A stretch of DNA of 64,000 nucleotides from Pseudomonas guariconensis (lineage in GTDB: Bacteria; Pseudomonadota; Gammaproteobacteria; Pseudomonadales; Pseudomonadaceae): assembly GCF_024127895.1 (NCBI RefSeq), contig NZ_JAMYBK010000019.1, positions 1 to 64,000 on the forward strand. The letters run 5' to 3'. How positions within the stretch are numbered: the stretch's first letter is position 1; the number at the start of each line of letters is the position of its first letter. The notes under the pieces were generated by a model. It did not search any database, was not told the origin of the DNA, and worked only from the letters and a program-made list of their open reading frames with translations. This document shows positions 7,747 through 18,667 of this stretch, in pieces. A program made the position numbers and the translations under genes.

Positions 7747-9525
7747 TCACTCGTTCGAGGCCGCCATCCCTCGCTCCCGCAGCCGCTTGTATAAAGTCGT
7801 GCGGCTGATCCCCAATGCCCGGGCCACCGACGAAAGATTGCCATTGGCCTGGCGCAGCAACTCGCCCAGGTCCGCCTCGCGTGGCGCCGCGCACACGGGG
7901 TACACGGACTCTTCCACCTCGGCCAGGAAGCTGCCGGGCAGATGCTCCACGCCAATGGGGGCCGGCCCCGCCAAGGCCAGGGCCACCTGCATCACGCTGA
8001 CCAGCTCGCGCAGGTTGCCCGGCCAGGGATGGCGCTCGAACAAGACGAGGATCTCGGCCGGCAGGCGCTCCGGCTGGCCAGGCTCGCGGTAGCGCGCATG
8101 CACCTGTTCGATCAGCGCCCGCCGGTCGCTGCGCTCGCGCAAGGGCGGCAGCAGCACTGCCAGCCCGGCGATACGGTAGTACAGGTCCTGGCGGAAGCGC
8201 CCCGCCCGGACCTCGGCGGCCAGGTCGCGGTTGCTCGCCGAGACCACGCGAATGTCCACCGCCACCGGTTCGCCGCTGCCCAGCGGCTGGATGCTGCGCG
8301 TCTGCAGCACGCGCAGCAGGCGGGCCTGGGTCGGCAGGGGCATGTCGCCGATCTCGTCGAGGAACAGGATGCCCTGGTCGGCCTTGCGGATCAGCCCAGG
8401 GTTGCCCTTGTGATGGGCGCCGGTGAAGGCGCCTTTCTCGTAGCCGAACAGTTCCGACTCCACCAGTTCGGCAGGGATCGCCGCGCAGTTGACCGCCACC
8501 AGCGCTTGCCCGGCGCGGCTGCTGGCCTGGTGCAGGGCCTCGACGAAGACCTCCTTGCCAACGCCGGTCTCGCCCTGGACCAGCACCGGTATGTCCTTCT
8601 CCAGCAGCAGGCCGGCCTGGGCCAGGGCTTTTTCCAGCCGCGGGTCGCCGCTGCGGGGCGAAGGCGGGAGGGGCGCGCCATGCGGTGCATGCCATAGGCA
8701 ATGGAAGCGATTGCGGCCGGTGGCCTGCAGGGCGAAGGCCTGGCCTTCGGCCTGTGCCAGGATCTGCCGCAGGGGGATCTGGAACAACTGCTCCAGGCTG
8801 TGTTGCAAGGGGGTGCGGCCGAGCAGGCTGTCGGCCCGGTGGTTGGCGGCCAGCACCCGGCCGCGCTCATCGAACACCAGCAGGCCGGCCCAGGGGCTGT
8901 CCAGGTTGTCCGGGGCGCTGTTGAACAATAGCTGCCGGTGCTGCCCGCCATGGCGAGCCAGGATCAGGCGGTTCTCCAGGCTCTGGCCCATCATGCGTAC
9001 CAGGCCGAGGGTCTGGGCGGCGGGCAGGTAGCCGTCGCTGGCGACATCGAGCACACCCACCAGTTGGCGCTCGGCATCGAACAAGGGCGCCGCGGCGCTG
9101 GCCATGTAGCGGTTCTGGCGCAGGAAGTGCTCGTCCTGGCCCACATGCAGCGGCTCGCCGCAGACCAGCGCGGTGCCCAGGGCATTGGTGCCCACGCCGC
9201 GTTCGTGCCAATGGGCGCCGGCGACGAAGCCGTGTTGCTGGCGCGGGTCGACGAAGCGCCGCGTGCCCCATGCGTCGAGCAGGCAGCCGCTGGCATCGCC
9301 GAGCATCACCAGGTAGCTGGAGTTGCCCAGCAGGTGCGCGTAGTGCGGCAGGACCTCGTCGCGGGTCAGGCGCAGCAGGGCCTGGCGGCGTTCCAGCAGG
9401 GCGTTGAGCTCGGCCTTGGTGAGGCAGTCGAAGTCCGGCGCGCTCTGGGGCTCCAGGCCATGGTCGCGGCAACGCGCCCAGGAGGCCTGGATCAGTTGGG
9501 CATGGGTCGAAGCGGATGCGGCCAT
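7747..9525 (-). CDS. Sigma-54-dependent activator, AcoR-like
   Basis: A 592-residue enhancer-binding protein. The ATG at 9525 follows AAAGGAC; longer in-frame starts would run into the divergent transporter's promoter. Residues about 70-195 resemble a GAF sensor (VMLGDASGCLLD, ERGVGTNALGTAL). The AAA+ domain has Walker A GETGVGKE near residue 318 and an intact GAFTGA sigma-54 contact loop near 365. The C-terminus is a Fis-type helix-turn-helix (NLSSVARALGISRTTLYKRL). It is divergent from the glp-type ABC operon, whose promoter is of the -24/-12 class with TGTTCA repeats upstream, so it very likely activates that operon. The inducing ligand is unknown. Confidence 0.9.
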   Translation of the reverse strand: MAASASTHAQLIQASWARCRDHGLEPQSAPDFDCLTKAELNALLERRQALLRLTRDEVLPHYAHLLGNSSYLVMLGDASGCLLDAWGTRRFVDPRQQHGFVAGAHWHERGVGTNALGTALVCGEPLHVGQDEHFLRQNRYMASAAAPLFDAERQLVGVLDVASDGYLPAAQTLGLVRMMGQSLENRLILARHGGQHRQLLFNSAPDNLDSPWAGLLVFDERGRVLAANHRADSLLGRTPLQHSLEQLFQIPLRQILAQAEGQAFALQATGRNRFHCLWHAPHGAPLPPSPRSGDPRLEKALAQAGLLLEKDIPVLVQGETGVGKEVFVEALHQASSRAGQALVAVNCAAIPAELVESELFGYEKGAFTGAHHKGNPGLIRKADQGILFLDEIGDMPLPTQARLLRVLQTRSIQPLGSGEPVAVDIRVVSASNRDLAAEVRAGRFRQDLYYRIAGLAVLLPPLRERSDRRALIEQVHARYREPGQPERLPAEILVLFERHPWPGNLRELVSVMQVALALAGPAPIGVEHLPGSFLAEVEESVYPVCAAPREADLGELLRQANGNLSSVARALGISRTTLYKRLRERGMAASNE

Positions 9526-9563
9526 GGGCCTGTCCTTTAGGGTTATCGTTTTCTGCCGACCGC

Positions 9564-9632
9564 TGTTCAGTGTCGTCCAGGGTTGTTCATTGTCAAACCC
9601 ACAGCTGTTCAGTTGTTCAGCGAATGTGTTCA
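9564..9632. promoter_or_regulatory. Cluster of five TGTTCA repeats, candidate activator binding region
   Basis: TGTTCA starts at 9564, 9584, 9606, 9614 and 9627. The first three are 20-22 bases apart, about two helical turns. The cluster lies 65-135 bases upstream of the sigma-54 promoter, the usual place for enhancer-binding protein sites, and 40-105 bases from the activator gene's own start. Confidence 0.5.
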
Positions 9633-9696
9633 GTTGCGAACCGGTGCTGGCCACTGTGAGCGCCCCACGCCCCGGGCCAGAGCGGGTGAGGGAAAC

Positions 9697-9712
9697 TGGC
9701 ACGGAACTGGCT
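9697..9712 (+). promoter_or_regulatory. Sigma-54 (-24/-12) promoter of the glp-type ABC operon
   Basis: TGGCACGGAACTGGCT matches the sigma-54 consensus TGGCACG-N4-TTGCW with one mismatch in the -12 element, and the essential GG and GC are separated by exactly 10 bases. The expected transcript start is near 9722, about 25 bases before the glpS start codon. The divergent gene encodes a sigma-54 activator. Confidence 0.75.
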
Positions 9713-9748
9713 TTTTTCGTCGGACGATCACCACAGGAAGGCCACGCC

Positions 9749-10842
9749 ATGTCTCTGGTGCTGGAACAGGTCAGCCGTAGCGTCGACAACCAGGCATGGA
9801 TCGCCGACGCCAGCCTGCGCCTGGAGCCCGGATCGTTCAATGTCCTGCTGGGCCGCACCCTGGCCGGCAAGACCAGCCTGATGCGCCTGATGGCCGGCCT
9901 CGACCGCCCGGACCGTGGCCGCGTGCTGATGGATGGCGAAGACGTCACTGGCCGGCCGGTACGCTCGCGCAACGTGTCGATGGTCTATCAGCAGTTCATC
10001 AACTACCCGACCCTCACGGTGTTCGAGAACATCGCCTCGCCCCTGCGCCAGGCGCGGCTGCCCGAGCAGCAGATCCGTCGCCGGGTACAGGAAACCGCCA
10101 AGATGCTGCACATCGAGCCCTACCTCCAGCGCCTGCCATTGGAGCTCTCCGGTGGCCAGCAGCAACGCACGGCGATGGCCCGGGCATTGGTCAAGGATGC
10201 CTCGCTGATCCTGTTCGACGAGCCGCTGGTCAACCTCGACTACAAGCTGCGCGAAGGCCTGCGCCAGGAGCTGCGCGCCCTGTTCGCCGCGCGCCGCTGC
10301 ATCGCCGTGTACGCCACCACCGAGCCCAGCGAGGCCCTGGCCCTGGGGGGCACCACCACCCTCCTGCATGAGGGGCGCATCATCCAGAGTGGTCCTACGG
10401 CCGAGGTCTACCACCGCCCCTGCAACGTGCTCGCCGCCGAGCTGTTTTCCGAGCCGCCGATCAACCTGGTGCTCGGACGTATCAGTGGTAACGAGGTGAG
10501 CCTGGCCGACGCCGTGCACTTCGCCCGCAATGCCGACCTGCGCCACCTGGGCGATGGTGGCTACCGCTTTGGCGTGCGGCCCAGCCACATCACCCTGGTG
10601 CCATCCCACGATGACGACCTGGAGCTGGCGGTGCTGGTGGAACTGGCCGAGATCAGCGGTTCGGAGACCTTCCTGCATGTGCGCAACGAGCACTGGCGGA
10701 TGGTCCTGCACCTGCCCGGCGTGCACGAATACCCGGTGGACACGCCGATACGCGTGTTCATCCCCACCCACAAGCTGTTCGTCTTCGACAGCGACGGGGT
10801 ACTGGTGCAGGCACCGGGCCTGCGCGAAGCGAGGAGCGCCTG

Positions 10843-10843
<1 letters not shown>
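9749..10843 (+). CDS. glpS: ABC importer ATPase, GlpS-like
   Basis: A 364-residue ATPase of the MalK/UgpC family, placed as GlpS by the operon order (two ATPases, two permeases, small DUF2160 membrane protein, large binding protein) typical of the rhizobial glycerol importer GlpSTPQUV. AGGAAG precedes the ATG at 9749. Walker A is GRTLAGKT, the signature LSGGQQQR is intact and Walker B is LFDEP. The switch histidine is lost: the usual VTHDQ reads ATTEP, with Thr191 at that place. A C-terminal TOBE region follows. With its partner it forms a probably asymmetric ATPase pair. Glycerol as substrate is inferred from the family. Confidence 0.82.
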
Positions 10844-12800
<1,957 letters not shown>

Positions 12801-12803
12801 GCC

Positions 12804-13604
<801 letters not shown>

Positions 13605-13616
13605 GGAGGGCAGACG

Positions 13617-13889
13617 ATGGAGTGGATGGCCTGGACCTTGCCCACGGCGCTGTTCTTCGCCGCCGTTGGCGTGCTGTTGGTGTGCATGACGTTTTACGAG
13701 CTGCGCCGCCCGTGCCTTGCGCGCCGCGGTTTCCTGCCGATCGCCACCACCCGCGGCGACCGGCTGTTCATCGGCCTGCTGGCCAGCGCTTACCTGCACT
13801 TGCTGGTGATCGGCGTCAGCGACTGGCCGCTGTGGGTAGCCTCGCTGCTGTCGCTGGCCTGGCTCGTGGTGGTGCTGCGCTGGGGCTGA
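13617..13889 (+). CDS. glpU: Small membrane protein of the importer operon, DUF2160 (GlpU-like)
   Basis: A 90-residue protein with a GAGGAGGGC ribosome site region before the ATG and three hydrophobic segments (about residues 6-26, 45-65 and 68-88). Proteins of this size and position (DUF2160) accompany GlpSTPQV-type importers and help distinguish them from ordinary sugar importers. Its role is not known; an accessory subunit of the permease is a reasonable guess. Confidence 0.75.
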   Translation: MEWMAWTLPTALFFAAVGVLLVCMTFYELRRPCLARRGFLPIATTRGDRLFIGLLASAYLHLLVIGVSDWPLWVASLLSLAWLVVVLRWG

Positions 13890-13923
13890 CCGGCGCCGTG
13901 GATCAATCAATCGGGAGAGCACA

Positions 13924-15660
13924 ATGTTCGATAACGACAAGAACCGGCGACATCTGACCCTGGCCGTGCTGCTGCTCGTCGGCGTGCAGGGTTCGACCTG
14001 GGCCGACCAGTACGAGGACGCGGCGAAGAAGTGGATCGACAGCGAATTCAAACCCTCGACCCTGACGCCGGAGCAGCAGTTGGCCGAGCTCAAGTGGTTC
14101 ATCAAGGCGGCCGAGCCGTTCCGTGGGATGAAGATCAACGTGGTGTCGGAAACCATCACTACCCACGAGTACGAGTCCAAGGTGCTGGCCAAGGCCTTCA
14201 GCGAGATCACCGGCATCCAGCTGACCCACGACCTGCTCCAGGAGGGCGACGTGGTGGAGAAGCTGCAGACCCAGATGCAGTCGGACAAGAACATCTATGA
14301 CGGCTGGGTCAATGATTCCGACCTGATCGGCACCCACTTTCGCTATGGCAAGGTGGAGTCGATCACTGACCTGATGGCCAATGAAGGCAAGGCCTACACC
14401 TCGCCGACCCTGGACCTGCAGGATTTCATCGGCCTTTCCTTCACCACCGCGCCAGATGGCAAGGTCTACCAGTTGCCGGACCAGCAGTTCGCCAACCTCT
14501 ACTGGTTCCGTGCCGACTGGTTCGAGCGGCCGGAGCTCAAGGCCAGGTTCAAGGAGAAGTACGGCTACGAGCTAGGGGTGCCGGTGAACTGGTCGGCCTA
14601 CGAGGACATCGCCCAGTTCTTCAGCGAGGACGTCAAGGAAATCGATGGCAAGCGCGTCTACGGGCACATGGACTACGGCAAGAAGGATCCATCCCTGGGC
14701 TGGCGCTTCACCGACGCCTGGTTTTCCATGGCCGGTGGCGGCGACAAGGGCCTGCCCAACGGCCTGCCGGTGGACGAGTGGGGGATTCGCGTCGAGGACT
14801 GCCATCCGGTCGGCTCCAGCGTCACCCGTGGCGGCGACACCAATGGCCCGGCGGCGGTGTATGCCACGCAGAAGTACGTGGACTGGATGCGCGCCTATGC
14901 GCCCAGGGAGGCGCAGGGCATGACCTTCTCCGAGGCAGGGCCGGTCCCGGCCCAGGGCAACATCGCCCAGCAGATCTTCTGGTACACCGCTTTTACCGCC
15001 GACATGACCAAGCCTGGTCTGCCGGTGGTCAACGCCGATGGCACACCGAAATGGCGCATGGCGCCGTCGCCCAAGGGGCCGTACTGGGAGGAGGGGATGA
15101 AGCTGGGCTACCAGGATGCCGGCTCGTGGACCTTCTTCAAGTCCACCCCCGAGAAGCAGCGCCTGGCCGCCTGGCTGTACGCCCAGTTCGTCACCTCCAA
15201 GACCGTGTCGCTGAAGAAGACCATCGTCGGCCTGACACCGATCCGCGAGTCGGACATCAACTCCCAGGCCATGACCGACCTGGCGCCCAAGCTCGGTGGG
15301 CTGGTGGAGTTCTACCGCAGCCCGGCGCGGGTGCAGTGGACGCCCACCGGCACCAACGTGCCTGACTATCCGCGCCTGGCCCAGCTGTGGTGGAGCCACA
15401 TCGCCGAAGTGGCCAGCGGCGAGAAGACCCCGCAACAAGCCCTGGATGGCCTGGCCCGCGACCAGGACCGCATGCTCGAACGCCTGCAGCGCTCCAACGC
15501 CCAGGCCACCTGTGCACCCAAGCTCAACCCCGAGCGCGATGCCCAGTACTGGTTCGACCAGCCGGGTGCGCCGAAGCCGAAACTGGCCAACGAGAAGCCC
15601 AAGGGGGAGACGGTGAGCTATAGCGAACTGCTCAAGTCGTGGGAGGCGGCGCGCAAGTGA
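13924..15660 (+). CDS. glpV: ABC importer periplasmic binding protein, GlpV-like
   Basis: A 578-residue secreted binding protein. The signal peptide covers about residues 1-27 (LAVLLLVGVQGSTWA). It is longer than most sugar-binding proteins (about 400-450 residues), as expected for GlpV-type proteins. The mature part contains the acidic and tryptophan-rich segments YDGWVNDSDLIG, NLYWFRADWFERPELK and VQWTPTGTNVPDYPRL. It is the last gene of the operon, and its start (ATGTTCGATAACGACAAG) is again A-rich. It should capture glycerol or a similar polyol in the periplasm; the ligand has not been read from the sequence itself. Confidence 0.82.
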   Translation: MFDNDKNRRHLTLAVLLLVGVQGSTWADQYEDAAKKWIDSEFKPSTLTPEQQLAELKWFIKAAEPFRGMKINVVSETITTHEYESKVLAKAFSEITGIQLTHDLLQEGDVVEKLQTQMQSDKNIYDGWVNDSDLIGTHFRYGKVESITDLMANEGKAYTSPTLDLQDFIGLSFTTAPDGKVYQLPDQQFANLYWFRADWFERPELKARFKEKYGYELGVPVNWSAYEDIAQFFSEDVKEIDGKRVYGHMDYGKKDPSLGWRFTDAWFSMAGGGDKGLPNGLPVDEWGIRVEDCHPVGSSVTRGGDTNGPAAVYATQKYVDWMRAYAPREAQGMTFSEAGPVPAQGNIAQQIFWYTAFTADMTKPGLPVVNADGTPKWRMAPSPKGPYWEEGMKLGYQDAGSWTFFKSTPEKQRLAAWLYAQFVTSKTVSLKKTIVGLTPIRESDINSQAMTDLAPKLGGLVEFYRSPARVQWTPTGTNVPDYPRLAQLWWSHIAEVASGEKTPQQALDGLARDQDRMLERLQRSNAQATCAPKLNPERDAQYWFDQPGAPKPKLANEKPKGETVSYSELLKSWEAARK

Positions 15661-15714
15661 TCGGGTGGGGAACCCTGGTTGTTCCGTCGCCGGCTTTCAG
15701 CGGTTTCGTCATTT

Positions 15715-15759
15715 GAGGCCGCTTCGCGGCTCATCGCCGGCAAGCCGGCTCCCACAGGG
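15715..15759. repeat. REP unit
   Basis: GAGGCCGCTTCGCGG followed by CTCATCGCCGGCAAGCCGG and CTCCCACAGG. It is preceded by TTTCAGCGGTTTCGTCATTT, the same extended flank found beside several other REP units here. Confidence 0.8.
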
Positions 15760-15885
15760 GGCCGGTAGCGCTCACGAATCACGTGTCATGCCCAGGGCTC
15801 TGTGGGGCGGCCTTGCTGGGGGAGGGGCATGATCGACATGCTTGAGCACGCATTCAAACTGGAGAAATCGACCTTCCAGATACGA

Positions 15886-15911
15886 CAAAGGCAGCTAAAA
15901 AGCTGCCTTTG
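15886..15911 (-). terminator. Terminator of the tRNA operon (possibly bidirectional)
   Basis: A 10-base-pair stem AAAGGCAGCT / AGCTGCCTTT with a four-base loop, 75 bases beyond the tRNA-Leu 3' end. The stem is strong but the T-run is short on both strands. Confidence 0.6.
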
Positions 15912-15985
15912 CGTGCCCGAGATTCTCAAGGTCTTCCCAATCTTGTGAGCGGCTGGGGAGAAGCCTTTGAAAACGGGCAGTCATA

Positions 15986-16070
15986 TGGTGCGGACGAAGA
16001 GACTCGAACTCTTACAGCTTGCGCCGCTGGAACCTAAATCCAGTGTGTCTACCAATTTCACCACGTCCGC
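15986..16070 (-). tRNA. tRNA-Leu (anticodon UAG)
   Basis: The 85-base cloverleaf has acceptor GCGGACG/CGTCCGC and encoded CCA. The anticodon stem is CTGGA/TCCAG around the loop TTTAGGT (anticodon TAG). The D-arm and a long variable arm are typical of leucine tRNAs. It is the last of three tRNAs transcribed leftward. Confidence 0.95.
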
Positions 16071-16085
16071 GTGGAGCACTTAAAG

Positions 16086-16120
16086 CAAAGGCGCCAGATT
16101 ATACAATCAAGGCGCCTTTG
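16086..16120. repeat. 10-base inverted repeat between tRNA-Leu and tRNA-His
   Basis: CAAAGGCGCC (16086-16095) and GGCGCCTTTG (16111-16120) can pair around a 15-base AT-rich loop in the tRNA precursor. It could be a processing signal or a partial terminator. Confidence 0.6.
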
Positions 16121-16127
16121 TGGAATA

Positions 16128-16203
16128 TGGGGTGGACGATGGGAATCGAACCCACGACAACTGGAATCACAATCCAGCGCTCTACCAACTGAGCTACGCC
16201 CAC
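16128..16203 (-). tRNA. tRNA-His (anticodon GUG)
   Basis: Acceptor GTGGGCG/CGTCCAC with discriminator C and encoded CCA; anticodon stem CTGGA/TCCAG around TTGTGAT (anticodon GTG). The base at 16204 would supply the extra 5' G characteristic of histidine tRNAs. Confidence 0.95.
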
Positions 16204-16253
16204 CATATTGCGGTACTGCGTTACAACTTCACTTGCGTGCCAAAGCTGCCTAA

Positions 16254-16330
16254 TGGCGCACCCGGCAGGACTCGAACCTGCGGCCATCCGCTTAGAAGGC
16301 GGATGCTCTATCCAGCTGAGCTACGGGCGC
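16254..16330 (-). tRNA. tRNA-Arg (anticodon UCU)
   Basis: The 77-base cloverleaf has acceptor GCGCCCG and encoded CCA. The anticodon stem is TCCGC/GCGGA around CTTCTAA (anticodon TCT). It is the first tRNA of the leftward cluster. Confidence 0.95.
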
Positions 16331-16457
16331 ATATTCAATCTGCTTTCTGTTACGATTGCAAATCAACTTTCAGCCCTACCGAACAAGCTAGCAAATCCAC
16401 TCATTCTGCCTGACCTTGCTAACCAGTGCTAGGCTCTGCCCGACAAGTGCGACGAAT

Positions 16458-16484
16458 GTTATAGACGAGCCGAAAGGTCGTCAA
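16458..16484 (-). promoter_or_regulatory. Promoter of the tRNA operon
   Basis: TTGACG and TATAAC on the minus strand are separated by 15 bases, a short spacer compatible with stable-RNA promoters. It lies about 130 bases upstream of tRNA-Arg with an AT-rich A/T-tract stretch (16490-16515) just upstream that could act as an UP element. Confidence 0.5.
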
Positions 16485-16619
16485 CACTTTTTTCAAAAAA
16501 ATTTAGTTTATTTAAGGGGTTAGGGGATTTGCCCGACCACCCGCCTTTGCCCTCGGGCCGTGTCGTGCGAGAATGCGCCCTCTTTTTATGTTCCCTTCTC
16601 GATGGTTAATCACGCGTCT

Positions 16620-17474
16620 ATGACTGCACACCTAATCGATGGCAAGGCGATCGCCGCCAACCTGCGCCAGCAGATCGCTCAACGTGTCGTGGAGCGTCGC
16701 CAGCAAGGCCTGCGCACGCCTGGCCTGGCGGTGATCCTGGTCGGTACCGACCCCGCCTCCCAAGTCTATGTCTCGCACAAGCGCAAGGACTGCGAGGAGG
16801 TCGGCTTCATTTCCCAGGCCTTCGACCTGCCCAGCGATACCACGCAGCAAGCCCTGAGCGACCTGATCGACCGCCTCAACGACGACCCGGCCGTCGACGG
16901 CATCCTCCTGCAGCTGCCACTGCCTGCGCACCTGGACGCCTCGCTGCTGCTCGAGCGCATTCGCCCGGATAAAGATGTCGACGGCTTCCACCCCTACAAT
17001 ATCGGCCGCCTGGCCCAGCGCATCCCACTGCTGCGCCCCTGTACCCCCAAGGGCATCATGACCCTGCTGCACAGCACCGGCCAGGACCTGTATGGCATGA
17101 ATGCGGTGATCGTCGGCGCCTCGAACATCGTTGGCCGCCCGATGGCGATGGAGTTGTTGCTGGCCGGCTGCACCGTCACCGTCTGCCACCGCTTCACCAA
17201 GGACCTGGCCGGCCACGTCGGTCGCGCCGACCTGGTGGTGGTGGCCGCCGGTAAACCGGGCCTGGTCAAGGGTGAGTGGATCAAGGAAGGTGCCATCGTC
17301 ATCGACGTCGGCATCAACCGCCAGGAAGACGGCAAGCTGGTGGGCGACGTGGTGTTCGAAACCGCCCTGCCGCGCGCGGGTTGGATCACCCCGGTGCCAG
17401 GCGGCGTCGGCCCGATGACCCGGGCGTGCCTGTTGGAAAACACCCTGTATGCAGCGGAAGAGCTGCATAAGTAA
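16620..17474 (+). CDS. folD: Methylenetetrahydrofolate dehydrogenase/cyclohydrolase FolD
   Basis: A 284-residue bifunctional enzyme that interconverts 5,10-methylene- and 10-formyl-tetrahydrofolate with NADP. The start MTAHLIDGK at 16620 gives the usual length; an earlier ATG at 16602 is possible, and neither has a good ribosome site. Family signatures are present: YVSHKRKDCEEVGF with the catalytic lysine, QLPLPAH, PCTPKGIM, the NADP-binding VIGASNIVGRPM-like segment (residues about 160-172) and PVPGGVGPMT. It stands alone after the tRNA operon, which is transcribed in the opposite direction. Confidence 0.96.
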   Translation: MTAHLIDGKAIAANLRQQIAQRVVERRQQGLRTPGLAVILVGTDPASQVYVSHKRKDCEEVGFISQAFDLPSDTTQQALSDLIDRLNDDPAVDGILLQLPLPAHLDASLLLERIRPDKDVDGFHPYNIGRLAQRIPLLRPCTPKGIMTLLHSTGQDLYGMNAVIVGASNIVGRPMAMELLLAGCTVTVCHRFTKDLAGHVGRADLVVVAAGKPGLVKGEWIKEGAIVIDVGINRQEDGKLVGDVVFETALPRAGWITPVPGGVGPMTRACLLENTLYAAEELHK

Positions 17475-17756
17475 GACGGCGCGTGGCGATTTTTCTTATC
17501 GCCGCCGCAGGTCCTGTGGGGCCAGGCTTGGCGCAATGCCAGCCAATCAAGTGGCATTGGGGCTGCAAGGCAGCCCCCTTGGCCCACGGCTCAAACACCT
17601 CGTCTTACACCTCCCCATAACGCTCGCTCGAATCGCGCACCCCTGGCCTTTGCGTACGCGATAATTGGCGAGCCCAAAAATAATTGATTTGCATTTCCCT
17701 TTTTCCGACCTTCGCGTGACCTCTCTTGCAAGAACATTTCAATCTGCAAGGGAGCG

Positions 17757-17873
17757 CTACGTGGAAAGCACACAGCCGATGCGATTACGCAAGTGGTAAA
17801 GCCAGCGGTGATGGTCGTTGTACAGCGTGCCCAGGTGGGCATTGAGCGCAGACGGGGAGTGACTGGTGTCCAT
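17757..17873 (-). pseudogene. Truncated FecI-type ECF sigma factor gene (5' fragment)
   Basis: On the minus strand an ATG at 17873 opens 38 codons ending in TAG. The peptide contains NAHLGTLYNDHHRWLYHLRN followed by RIGC, the unmistakable start of iron-starvation ECF sigma factors of the FecI/FpvI family in Pseudomonas (normally about 170 residues, with ...LYxDHHxWL..WLRxRxG...AADLAxDTF). Homology stops after RIGC. The region-2 and region-4 DNA- and core-binding parts are missing, so it cannot act as a sigma factor. A Fur-box-like sequence is still present about 38 bases upstream. It is a decayed remnant of a lost iron-signalling locus. Confidence 0.72.
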
Positions 17874-17910
17874 TTGGAGCGAGACCGGCGTCGGCAAATC
17901 GAGTGCTCAT

Positions 17911-17929
17911 TATATCGAGATTTATTCTC
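17911..17929 (-). promoter_or_regulatory. Fur-box-like site before the sigma-factor remnant
   Basis: GAGAATAAATCTCGATATA matches about 11 of 19 positions of the Fur consensus and sits 38-56 bases upstream of the FecI fragment's ATG, the usual place for iron repression of such genes. Confidence 0.35.
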
Positions 17930-18117
17930 ATATGAGAGTGACTGTTATTTTAGATGTGGTGCTCCACTTTGCCGTGGGCTCGAGTCGGACGGTTTCAGTG
18001 CTCCAGGCAGACCCGGGCGTGCCGATTGGCGTGCGGAGCTGGTGGCGGCCTGGTAAAAACTGATAGATTTCAGCCGGTTGAAAAGGGGGCTCGCAGCCCC
18101 GATAAAGGAAGAGTCGC

Positions 18118-18417
18118 ATGATCGCAAAAGAAGCCCGCCAGGCATTGGCGCTGCAGCGCTTCGCCGAGGCCAATCCGCAGCTGCTCGAGGAAATCCGCGA
18201 ACTGGATGCGCGCGAGCAGGCCCAGCAGATCCAGTGGGCTTTCGAGGATGCGGCCGATGAGCAGGGGGTCGAGCCCTGGGAACTGGCCCTGCAACTGATC
18301 GCCGAGAGCCCTGAGCAACTGAAGGCCATGCGCCTTGAGGTGCACCGCGAGGTGGCCGAGGCGCTGGGCTTGGCGTGGGAAGAGTACTGCCAGTTCAACG
18401 AGATCGATGCCCAATAG
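18118..18417 (+). CDS. Small conserved Pseudomonas protein, possibly DUF6388
   Basis: A 99-residue, acidic, probably all-helical cytoplasmic protein. GGAAGAG precedes the ATG. The C-terminal part EPWELALQLIAESPEQLKAM followed by HREVAEALGLAWEEYC resembles a short family found in Pseudomonas that I recall as DUF6388; that label is from memory. No catalytic motif or membrane segment is visible. It precedes tig but has 250 bases between them and tig has its own promoter-like sequence. Function unknown. Confidence 0.75.
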   Translation: MIAKEARQALALQRFAEANPQLLEEIRELDAREQAQQIQWAFEDAADEQGVEPWELALQLIAESPEQLKAMRLEVHREVAEALGLAWEEYCQFNEIDAQ

Positions 18418-18576
18418 GCACTCCCTGCGTTTCGCTGCATTTGTTTGACAAGTTTTTACAACCCGCGCGATGACCAACCACCGCCGCGCGGCCAGCATCT
18501 GGAAAGGGTCCGACGGCGCGCCGTGCGGGCTTTTCAATGAAATCGACCGGCGTGGTTTCCCATCGTCCCGGGTGGG

Positions 18577-18605
18577 GTGACTTCTGGTGCGCGAGTCACT
18601 AGAAT
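18577..18605 (+). promoter_or_regulatory. Candidate sigma-70 promoter of tig
   Basis: GTGACT and TAGAAT are separated by 17 bases, ending about 63 bases upstream of the tig start. The -10 is good, the -35 is moderate. Confidence 0.4.
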
Positions 18606-18667
18606 GCTTGCCCTTGATTCTGGAGTCGGGCTATCGCCGGCTAACGTCTGTGCAACGAGGAATATCC

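Larger units (their letters stand above)
15661..15985. other. Intergenic region with REP unit and terminator
   Basis: No gene seen. It holds one REP unit at 15715-15759 (core GCCGGCAAGCCGGCTCCCACA), a degenerate partner near 15800-15820, and the hairpin at 15886-15911. Confidence 0.6.
17475..18117. other. folD to small-gene gap with AT-rich patch and a sigma-factor gene remnant
   Basis: No intact gene is convincing here. A REP-like stretch lies near 17510-17585. From about 17,690 the sequence becomes AT-rich, and it includes the FecI-type fragment at 17757-17873, a Fur-box-like site and a perfect palindrome TCTCATATGAGA (17926-17937). Base composition differs from the flanks, which suggests an insertion/deletion scar. 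Confidence 0.6.

Noticed and set aside
17591..17842. An 83-codon minus-strand frame (ends AKARGARFERALWGGVRRGV)
   Set aside because: It reads the FecI remnant in the wrong frame at its start and continues into REP-like sequence. There is no ribosome site, and the FecI frame explains the conserved part better.
17475..18660. A prophage or genomic island between folD and tig
   Set aside because: From memory some P. putida genomes carry phage genes in this interval, but here I see no integrase, phage structural gene or tRNA-derived direct repeat, only a scar-like AT-rich patch.
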